Positions 58,013 through 64,000 of a DNA stretch of 64,000 bases are shown here, in pieces (position 1 is the first letter of the stretch; every line of letters starts with the position of its first letter). Under the pieces are notes generated by a model, which was not told where the DNA came from, ran no database searches, and saw nothing but the letters and a program-made list of their open reading frames with translations. Source of the stretch: Rhodobacteraceae bacterium F11138 (lineage in GTDB: Bacteria; Pseudomonadota; Alphaproteobacteria; Rhodobacterales; Rhodobacteraceae); NCBI GenBank assembly GCA_016521575.1, contig JAEKDP010000002.1, positions 775,589 through 839,588 on the forward strand. Reading direction: 5' to 3'. Both the position numbers and the translations under genes were made by a program.

Positions 58013-59401
58013 ATGCTGAATACGCTTTCGGGCCGGTTCCTCATTCTCACGATCGTTTTCGTGATGCTGGCCGAAGTTCTGATCTTCGTGCCGTCGGTGG
58101 CGGGGTTTCGGGAAAGCTATTTGCGGGATCGGCTTGAACGCGCCCAGATTGCGTCGCTGGCGCTGGAAGCCGACAACATGCTGTCCACCGATCTGGAAGC
58201 CGAACTGCTGGACACGGCGGGTGTATTCAACGTGGTTCTGCTGCGCGAAGAAATGCGCGAACTGGCGCTGAGTTCGCCCATGCCCCGGGAAACCGTGGCC
58301 GCGACATATGACCTGCGTGACTCCGGACGCCTGGCGATGATCAAGGACACGATGATGCGCTTGTTCACGCCGGAAAATCAGGTAATCCGGGTGATCGGTG
58401 CCCCTGTACGCGACGCCGGGCTGCTCATCGAAGTGACCATGGAAACCGCGCCGCTGCGCCATGCCATGATCGAATATGGGGTGCGCGTGCTGCTGTTGTC
58501 CGCCGTGATTTCGATCATCACGGCGATGTTGCTGTTTGTCGCGGTTCGCATCCTGATGGTGCGCCCGATCAAAAGTGTCGTAGGGTACATGCAACGCTAT
58601 GCGGCCGCACCCGAAGACGCCCGTGGGATCATCCGCCCTCGGGCGACGCTGTACGACCTGCGCGAGGCTGAAGAAGCCCTGCTGAAACTGCAGACCGAAC
58701 TGACCCATGCGCTGAAACAGAAACAACGCCTGGCGCAACTGGGCGCAGCCGTGGGCAAGGTCAGCCACGACCTGCGCAACATCCTGACCAGCGCGCAACT
58801 GTTCACGGACCGGATTGAAACTTCGGATGATCCCCTGGTGCGCCGGCTGGCGCCCAAATTGGTCAATTCAATCACGCGCGCGGTGTCCCTGTGCGAAAGC
58901 ACCCTGGCCTTTGGCCGGGCAGAAGAACCCGCCCCGACCCTGGGCATGATCGACCTGGCCGAGGTGGTCGACGACGTGATCGAAAGCGAACGGCTGGCCG
59001 CCGGGGAAGCGCCTGTGGCCTGGGTCTGCGAAATTCCCAGGTTGTTCAGGGTGCGCGCGGATACGGAACAGCTGTATCGCGTCCTGCAGAATCTGGTGCG
59101 CAACGCCCGTCAGGCCATCGCAGCATCCGGCAAAGCAGGCACCATCAGCCTGAGCGCCCGTGAAGATGACGACAGCTGGTGGATAGAGGTCAGCGACACA
59201 GGACCGGGCCTGCCGGCAAAGGCGCGCGAACATCTCTTCACCCCCTTTCAGGGCGGCACGCGCAAAGGCGGTTCAGGCCTGGGGCTGGCGATCGCCGTTG
59301 AATTGATCCAAGGCCACGGCGGCACCCTGGAACTGGCCGACACCGGATCGGACGGCACAACTTTCGTGCTGCGTTTGCCAAAAAGCGATGGTGCGATCTA
59401 A
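58013..59401 (+). CDS. Sensor histidine kinase
   Basis: A 462-residue membrane kinase. TM1 is about 7-29, a periplasmic sensor lies at 30-155, TM2 about 158-181, and a HAMP-like linker follows. The dimerisation domain has the phosphoacceptor His252 in VGKVSHDLRNIL, and the HATPase domain has NLVRNARQAI (N box), VSDTGPGLP (G1) and KGGSGLGLAIAVELI (G2). ATG 58013 follows AAAGGGGC. No response regulator is next to it, so its partner is elsewhere. Its position 17 bp behind the MerA-like gene suggests one operon. Confidence 0.92.
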   Translation: MLNTLSGRFLILTIVFVMLAEVLIFVPSVAGFRESYLRDRLERAQIASLALEADNMLSTDLEAELLDTAGVFNVVLLREEMRELALSSPMPRETVAATYDLRDSGRLAMIKDTMMRLFTPENQVIRVIGAPVRDAGLLIEVTMETAPLRHAMIEYGVRVLLLSAVISIITAMLLFVAVRILMVRPIKSVVGYMQRYAAAPEDARGIIRPRATLYDLREAEEALLKLQTELTHALKQKQRLAQLGAAVGKVSHDLRNILTSAQLFTDRIETSDDPLVRRLAPKLVNSITRAVSLCESTLAFGRAEEPAPTLGMIDLAEVVDDVIESERLAAGEAPVAWVCEIPRLFRVRADTEQLYRVLQNLVRNARQAIAASGKAGTISLSAREDDDSWWIEVSDTGPGLPAKAREHLFTPFQGGTRKGGSGLGLAIAVELIQGHGGTLELADTGSDGTTFVLRLPKSDGAI

Positions 59402-59454
59402 TTCATCTTTTTGGGTTGCAAACCCCGATGGGTATCTTTAAGTGCCCCCTCAGT

Positions 59455-59531
59455 GGACCGATAGCTCAGCTGGATAGAGTACTTGACTACGAATCAAGGG
59501 GTCGGGGGTTCGAATCCTCCTCGGTCCGCCA
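59455..59531 (+). tRNA. tRNA-Arg (ACG)
   Basis: A 77-nt cloverleaf: acceptor GGACCGA/TCGGTCC, anticodon stem CTTGA/TCAAG around CTACGAA (anticodon ACG, to be read as inosine), T-arm GGGGGTTCGAATCCTCC, and encoded GCCA to 59531. An integrase gene begins its 3' end only 40 bp downstream, so the tRNA 3' part is the presumed attachment site. Confidence 0.96.
59500..59531 (+). other. Probable integration site (attL) at the 3' end of tRNA-Arg
   Basis: Integrases of this type recombine in the T-arm/3' part of tRNA genes and leave the tRNA intact. A second copy of this sequence, which would mark the other end of the element, is not found in the remaining 4.5 kb, so the element extends beyond the window. 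Exact limits are estimated. Confidence 0.5.
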
Positions 59532-59570
59532 CACCACACCCCAAGACATTGATTTCATTGGATAATTTAT

Positions 59571-60659
59571 TCACTTTGTCGAACCATTCTCATTGGGTTC
59601 GTCAACATTTGAACCCGTTTCGTTCTGTATGAGTTTCGCAAACCCTTGATCCGCCATAAGTCCGCGACGCGCCTTTCCTGCGTAAATTTGGACCATTTGA
59701 GGGGAACTGTGCCCTGTCCAAGCCATGATCTCGCGTTCTGACGCGCCCGCCTCAGCCAAGCGAGTGGCGCAAGCCTTGCGGAGCCCGTGAGCGCTACAGG
59801 CAGGCAGTCCGGCGGCGTCACACCATTTGCGCATAGCATTGCCCAAGCCGTTTGAGCTACGGGAGCTGCCTCCGGATGTTTCCAGAAACGTCAATTGGCC
59901 CTTGGGCAGCACATCAAGCACCCTTTGAAGATCGGGGTGGATTGGGATATCCACGACAACCTCGGAGAACCGCTCAGTTTTCTGCCGCCGGTATTGAAGG
60001 CGCGCGCCGCTCACGTTTTGCCACCCGAGCCGCACCGCATCCACGCGAGAGCAAGCGGTATGCAGCATCAGCGTTACAGCGGTATGGGCCAAGGTGCCGA
60101 TCTCATGATGGGTGAAAAATTTCTCGATTTCGGCCTCTGTCCATGTATGAAAGCCCTGAGAGCCCGTGCGCATTTTTCGGATTGCCGTTGTGGGATTGTC
60201 TGACCGCCAGCCGATTTCAACGGCATGATTGAGCAACATGCGCAGCATGCGCAGGCGGTTATTGCGCGCGGAGGGACGGTCTGCCAGCGGCTCCAAGAGC
60301 TTCACCACATGCGGGCGCTTCATCTGCACAACAAGCCGATGTCCATGCTCATCGCGGAGGCGCTCAATCTCGCGGCGGTATGTCGCCTTTGTGCTGTCGG
60401 CCAGCGACACGAATTCAGGGCTCTTGTAGTAGGACACGACCAGCGCATTGATTGTGCTCCGCTTAGTCGCCTGAGCGCCGACTTCCTGCGATCTGTAACC
60501 AGTGAGCGCACGCTCATAGTTGCGGCGAAACTCATCCGATCCGTATTCACCCTGGATTTCGGCTGAAAAGCCTTTCTTGCGGAACCGAAAGCGGCGCTTC
60601 CGGTGGCGATCAAAGTATGCGGTGACCCCCGGAAACTCGCGTTTGATCCGGCGGGCCAT
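59571..60659 (-). CDS. Tyrosine-type site-specific integrase
   Basis: A 362-residue phage-type integrase. An N-terminal arm/DNA-binding part and SAM-like core (about 65-155) precede the catalytic domain. Catalytic residues are Arg205 (TACSRVDAVRL), His291 and Arg294 (SAHGLRKACATRLAE), His317 (TGHSSPQMV) and nucleophile Tyr326 (VQIYAGKA). ATG 60659 (MARRIKREFPG) is preferred over a start 15 bases upstream. The gene faces tRNA-Arg with its stop 40 bp from it, the classic layout for integration at a tRNA. Confidence 0.95.
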   Translation of the reverse strand: MARRIKREFPGVTAYFDRHRKRRFRFRKKGFSAEIQGEYGSDEFRRNYERALTGYRSQEVGAQATKRSTINALVVSYYKSPEFVSLADSTKATYRREIERLRDEHGHRLVVQMKRPHVVKLLEPLADRPSARNNRLRMLRMLLNHAVEIGWRSDNPTTAIRKMRTGSQGFHTWTEAEIEKFFTHHEIGTLAHTAVTLMLHTACSRVDAVRLGWQNVSGARLQYRRQKTERFSEVVVDIPIHPDLQRVLDVLPKGQLTFLETSGGSSRSSNGLGNAMRKWCDAAGLPACSAHGLRKACATRLAEAGASEREIMAWTGHSSPQMVQIYAGKARRGLMADQGFAKLIQNETGSNVDEPNENGSTK

Positions 60660-60721
60660 CAGAGATCGCCCCAAGTATCTTCCTCATCCTGCGAGGGTAG
60701 TGCCGCCGCGCAGGTATAGAG

Positions 60722-60889
60722 TTACGTGACCAGCCACAGGCGACGGGAGCCGACGCAGCGGGGCTTTGGCATCGCACCTGTCTCGACCAGCTCGGAGAAC
60801 TTGCCGGGTGACAGGTTGAGCATGGCGGCGGCGCTGGACTTGCTGACGCAGATCGCGGGAACATTGGATGGAATAGCGGAATTGGACAT
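60722..60889 (-). CDS. Small AlpA/excisionase-like DNA-binding protein
   Basis: A 55-residue protein with a winged-helix excisionase/AlpA pattern: SKSSAAAMLNLSPGKFSELV, then TGAMPKPRCVGSRRLWLV, where the last basic part is the wing. Such proteins direct excision with the integrase or activate it. It lies 62 bp before int on the same strand and 12 bp behind an intrinsic terminator. The short length limits certainty. Confidence 0.75.
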   Translation of the reverse strand: MSNSAIPSNVPAICVSKSSAAAMLNLSPGKFSELVETGAMPKPRCVGSRRLWLVT

Positions 60890-60896
60890 GTTCGTA

Positions 60897-60943
60897 CCCC
60901 GAAAAATTGCCCCGGTGAGGAGAGGTTGGAACCTCACCGGGGC
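60897..60943 (-). terminator. Strong intrinsic terminator between capsid gene and xis
   Basis: On the minus strand GCCCCGGTGAGG (60943-60932) pairs perfectly over 12 bp with CCTCACCGGGGC (60920-60909) around an 11-nt loop, followed by AATTTTTC. It should end transcription from the capsid gene; the next gene start is only 8-12 bp further on. Confidence 0.85.
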
Positions 60944-61058
60944 TTTGAGGGATGCTCGGTCTGAGGCACCAAGCGTCCCGAAACGTGTGGCCCCGAGGGG
61001 TGAACCAATTCCCCACCACACGACTTGTGAGGGCGCGGCGAGCCGCGCCATCCTCAAC

Positions 61059-63104
61059 TTATGCGGAAGGGCTCATGTACCAGCCGCGATGGTCGGTGAA
61101 GCCCGCGCCGAAATCCATGCGGACCTTGTATTCAATACCGTCCACCTCAAAGCCCTCGCGCGTGAAGAGCTGTGGCCCGGCCACACCGTCCAGATAGGCG
61201 TGCTGCAAGCTGTCAGGTGCACCGGGGGCGGCGCAGACGTACCATGCGCTTGCACTGGTCAGGCGGGGCTCGACAAGCAGTTTAAGCTTGCCCGCGAACG
61301 GGTTGGCATTGGCGATCTCGCTTGCCGCGATCTCGGTCAGCACTTGCTCAGCGAGCGTTTCCAGCTCCGGGGGCACGACGAGGAAGGCAGGCACCACGTT
61401 GATCGCCTCGCCCGCAAGGCCGGTCTGGCGGCGCATCGCAACCCGTGCCGCGCCGAGATTGGCTACAGTGAGTGAGCCCGACGCGGGCGCAATATTGCCG
61501 TGATCAGCGTGAAACAATGTCTTGCCATCCGAAAGCCTCGGGCCAAGCCCGGCGTTTTCTTCCAGCAACCCAGCAAGCAGTCTCGCCTCTGTATTGGCGG
61601 CACCTTGGCCGAGAAGCGGGAACACGTTAGAAAACACGTCGAGATCGTCATTAACGATGGCCTGTCGGGTGATCCCGAAAACTTTGCCATAGGTTTTCAC
61701 CGCAAAGGTTTCGTCGCCCTCCTCAATCGTACCGGTCTTGAATTCGCCTTGCTCGTTGACCTCCTCAAGATCGGGACCAGCCGACACCTTGACGGAATGC
61801 AGCGCCCGAAAGTTCGAAGCGACAATTTCTCGGCTGGTCTGCTTGACTGCCGATGGTGATGCCTCATAGGCATTCGACAGCGACATGTTGCCCACGTCGC
61901 GCAGGATGCTGGGGAAATCGCTAGTGCCGTGCAGCGCCATTTCCACACGCGAGGCAACAGAGGACATTGCGGTGCTCTTGCCGTTCTGTTGCAAGCAGAT
62001 GTCAGCGATTTCCGAAAGCGTTGCGCCCGCGAATTCGCGACCCATCGTCGGTTGATGCGCGCGATTTACACGCGCATAGATGCCATCCGCGATCTTGGCG
62101 TTAAGCCCGTCGCCGCCATCCCAAGAGTGACCAACCGATACACGGGCATAGTGAGCCTCATCCGGTGCCCTCCGAATAACGGGGGCTTGCGCTGCAAGTT
62201 CACTCGTTACAAACGCTTGGGCCGCTTCAAACGTAACCCCTTCATTGATCCATCCATCAAGGCGGGCCGGTGCGTTCACGCGCTGCGCAAGGGGTTGCAT
62301 TGCCAAGTTGGTCAGCGCCTTCACTCGCTTCAGTTCCTTGTGCGGATCGCTGCGATCCGCCGCGCTCATGACCGGCGCAAGGCTGGCGGGGGCCGCTGTG
62401 GGCTCGGTGGTTTCGGTTTGAACTGTCGATTGGTTTGCCATGTTGCTTGCCTTTGAAAAATCGTTGATCCAATGGTTCTGAACGGCCATCTGGATCAGGT
62501 TTGAAGGGGAGTGGGCATAGGCCCGGTAGTCAAATTCCGCCGGGGGCGCTTGCTCGCCATCGGTCAACGCGACATCCGCGAAGCCTGCCGCAACCGCTTC
62601 CTCTGGCGTGAACCAGCTTTCAGCGGCCATGATCTGCCGTATTTCACTGATCGGCTTGCCCGACCGCCGCGCATAGATTTGAGCGACCGCCTCTGAAATC
62701 GTGTCCAGGCTATCCGCAACCCGCCGGTGTTCCTCGCTGGTCCCGCGATGGCTGGTGATGTCCTGTGAGGGATCATGGATCATCAGAACCGATCCGGCAG
62801 CCATTTCGATCCGGTCGCCCGCCATCATGATCATGGACGCGGCGCTTGCGGCGATGCCCTGAACGGTAATCGTTTTGTGCCCCCGATAGTCAGACAAAGC
62901 CGCATGGATCGCCGCGCCATCGAACGCGATCCCGCCGCCGGAATTCAGGCGGATACGAACAGGCCCGGAACACAGGGCGAGCGCGTCGGATACAGTCTCA
63001 GCGTCAAAGTCGATACCCACGACGCCGGTGAGGGCGATTTCAGGTTGCCCATACGCAAGGGAAACATTGGCACCTGAACACAGAGAAGCCTCTTGAGTTC
63101 TCAT
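61059..63104 (-). CDS. Phage prohead protease / major capsid protein fusion
   Basis: A 681-residue phage protein. Residues 1-195 form a ClpP-like (S14) head maturation protease with IRLNSGGGIAFDGAAIHAAL, nucleophile Ser87 (VQGIAASAASM) and His110 (LMIHDPSQD). After a linker (about 200-270, rich in Thr, Ala and Pro) the rest is a major capsid protein with EFAGATLSEIADICLQQNGK, FGITRQAIVNDDLDVFSN and LVEPRLTSASAWYV. Such fused protease-capsid genes are known in phages of Proteobacteria; the protease presumably cuts itself off during head maturation. It overlaps the upstream HTH gene by 4 nt (ATGA). Confidence 0.88.
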   Translation of the reverse strand: MRTQEASLCSGANVSLAYGQPEIALTGVVGIDFDAETVSDALALCSGPVRIRLNSGGGIAFDGAAIHAALSDYRGHKTITVQGIAASAASMIMMAGDRIEMAAGSVLMIHDPSQDITSHRGTSEEHRRVADSLDTISEAVAQIYARRSGKPISEIRQIMAAESWFTPEEAVAAGFADVALTDGEQAPPAEFDYRAYAHSPSNLIQMAVQNHWINDFSKASNMANQSTVQTETTEPTAAPASLAPVMSAADRSDPHKELKRVKALTNLAMQPLAQRVNAPARLDGWINEGVTFEAAQAFVTSELAAQAPVIRRAPDEAHYARVSVGHSWDGGDGLNAKIADGIYARVNRAHQPTMGREFAGATLSEIADICLQQNGKSTAMSSVASRVEMALHGTSDFPSILRDVGNMSLSNAYEASPSAVKQTSREIVASNFRALHSVKVSAGPDLEEVNEQGEFKTGTIEEGDETFAVKTYGKVFGITRQAIVNDDLDVFSNVFPLLGQGAANTEARLLAGLLEENAGLGPRLSDGKTLFHADHGNIAPASGSLTVANLGAARVAMRRQTGLAGEAINVVPAFLVVPPELETLAEQVLTEIAASEIANANPFAGKLKLLVEPRLTSASAWYVCAAPGAPDSLQHAYLDGVAGPQLFTREGFEVDGIEYKVRMDFGAGFTDHRGWYMSPSA

Positions 63105-63571
63105 ACGCCTAGACCGCTATCGGTTTTCCAGAACAGCTTCCCATCAACATCTAGGGCGTGTTTATTGAGTTGCTGAAACAGAACCTCATAAATACCTTTG
63201 AAATCAATGACAAAGCGAACGACATAGTTAGCCCTGCATCCAGAGGCAGTCGTGTCACCGAAGGTTTCTATCAGTGCATTTGGCAAATCCTCCAGATGTT
63301 TTGCCAAACTGAAATTGGGAGTTCCGTCCGAACCCATTGAAACGATAAGATAAGGCATCGATGGATCGCCCGATTTGTCCGACAATCCGTGCGAAAGTAT
63401 CGGAAGGCTAAATGCGGCGATCTCTACCGCCACCTCGTGCCCTACACCCGCAGCCAAAATCGCTTTGAATGCGCCGACTAAAAAAATATCATCAAAGCGA
63501 TAACGTTGCCAACCGCCGGTATCGGGGAGCCGAAGATACCCCTTTCGCTGCCATTCTCTTAACGTTTGGAC
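63101..63571 (-). pseudogene. HTH (MerR-like) phage gene, 5' end lost to an IS insertion
   Basis: About 157 codons remain, beginning in VQTLREWQRKGYLRLPDTGG, the second helix and wing of a MerR-type DNA-binding domain, followed by an unknown region rich in hydrophobic residues (DIFLVGAFKAILAAGVGHEV). The first helix and start codon are missing because the IS21 end begins at 63572. A TTG inside the IS end could still start a product, so residual expression is possible. Base composition is lower in GC than the neighbouring chromosome. It overlaps the capsid gene and was probably co-transcribed with it. Confidence 0.7.
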
Positions 63572-64000
63572 TGTCAATCGGCATTGAAGTTTGACCCCCT
63601 ATCGGCGTCCAATATTGACCCCCTTGTGCTGAGCAGGCCCGGCGCTGCGTAGCCCTCACATAGCGCAGCGGCGGCGGGCCTGCGGGGTTTCGGGTTAGCG
63701 CTATGCGCGGTTCTTGAAGCGCCAGCTTTCGTTTCCGGTTTCGACGATCTCGCAGTGGTGCGTAAGCCGGTCGAGCAACGCGGTTGTCATTTTGGCATCG
63801 CCGAAGACGCTGGGCCATTCGCCGAAGGCCAGGTTGGTTGTGACGATGATGGATGTGCGTTCGTAGAGTTTGCTGATCAGGTGGAACAGGAGCTGTCCGC
63901 CGGTCTGGGCGAAGGGCAGATAACCCAGTTCATCGAGGATCAGGAAGTCGAGGCGGGAGATGAGATCGGCGGTTCGGCCCTGGCGTTCTGCGCGGGCTTC
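63572..64000 (-). mobile_element. IS21-family insertion sequence (one end, partial)
   Basis: The end begins with TGTCAATCGGCATTGAAG, followed by two spaced copies of TTGACCCCC (TTTGACCCCCTATCGG and ATATTGACCCCC), the multiple internal terminal repeats typical of IS21 elements. The istB gene lies inside, pointing toward this end. The rest, including istA and the other end, is outside the window. Bases 63600-63700 hold no gene. Confidence 0.85.
63701..64000 (-). CDS. istB: IstB helper ATPase of IS21-family element (C-terminal part)
   Basis: The last 99 codons of an AAA+ IstB. The Walker B segment [20 protein letters not shown], then [38 protein letters not shown] and a C-terminal WRFKNRA are highly conserved in IstB. 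IstB assists the IstA transposase in target selection. The gene is cut by the window edge at 64000 and its stop is at 63701-63703. Confidence 0.95.
   Translation of the reverse strand, partial: EARAERQGRTADLISRLDFLILDELGYLPFAQTGGQLLFHLISKLYERTSIIVTTNLAFGEWPSVFGDAKMTTALLDRLTHHCEIVETGNESWRFKNRA

Noticed and set aside
63492..63818. A 108-codon minus-strand frame across the IS21 end
   Set aside because: It spans the IS terminal repeats and overlaps the HTH and istB frames; composition is random.
59532..64000. Second attachment site (attR) inside the window
   Set aside because: No repeat of the tRNA-Arg 3' sequence was seen, so the far end must lie beyond 64000.

Overview
The window is a GC-rich chromosomal segment of an alphaproteobacterium, almost certainly Rhodobacterales (Roseobacter group). 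The evidence is the division/cell-wall (dcw) cluster order with DedA and DUF2484 genes inside it, a long C-terminal linker on FtsZ ending in an [12 protein letters not shown] tail, CobS/CobT, a DUF1127 gene followed by four CUCCUCCUCCC hairpin RNAs (CcaF1/CcsR of Rhodobacter sphaeroides), and a long mraZ leader ending in an intrinsic terminator (UpsM-like).

Layout. 1-4.4 kb: a MOSC protein and PdxY, tRNA-Met(CAT), divergent hemE/hemC, and bolA. 4.4-11 kb: a J-domain protein, a cassette of MsrB, a fasciclin protein, an RskA-type anti-sigma factor and an ECF sigma factor, then cobS and cobT (cobaltochelatase). 11-15 kb: an aminopeptidase P, a DUF427 protein and a ClC-family protein with a CBS region. 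15.4-40.4 kb: a nearly continuous minus-strand dcw cluster, read from high to low coordinates as mraZ-rsmH-ftsL-ftsI-murE-murF-mraY-dedA-murD-(oppositely oriented flavoprotein)-ftsW-murG-murC-DUF2484-murB-ddl-ftsQ-ftsA-ftsZ-lpxC-bamD-recN. It builds the peptidoglycan precursor from UDP-MurNAc to lipid II, assembles the divisome, and makes lipid A and outer membrane proteins. 40.4-41 kb: the dcw leader, with an UpsM-like RNA, its terminator and three 10-bp-phased TGGG arrays that look like MraZ operators. 41-42.8 kb: mrp, then a heat-shock-type promoter driving ccaF1 and four CcsR-like RNAs.

42.8-59.5 kb: cardiolipin synthase, UvrD/PcrA helicase, a truncated rhamnosyltransferase remnant, an LldD-type flavoenzyme, pyruvate carboxylase, a broken fumarylacetoacetate hydrolase gene, a thiolase, a YghU-type GST, yidD-rnpA-rpmH, and a TVP38/TMEM64 membrane protein with a MerA-like flavoprotein and a sensor kinase. 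59.45-64 kb: tRNA-Arg(ACG) is the attachment site of an integrated element. It carries a tyrosine integrase, a small excisionase-like protein, one structural phage gene (prohead protease fused to major capsid protein) and an HTH gene whose start is cut off by an IS21-family insertion that runs out of the window.

The most noteworthy parts are non-coding: the UpsM-like leader with phased MraZ boxes and the ccaF1-CcsR module, which lie about 2 kb apart on either side of mrp. The protease-capsid mini-island and the TVP38/MerA-like/kinase trio are the next most interesting.
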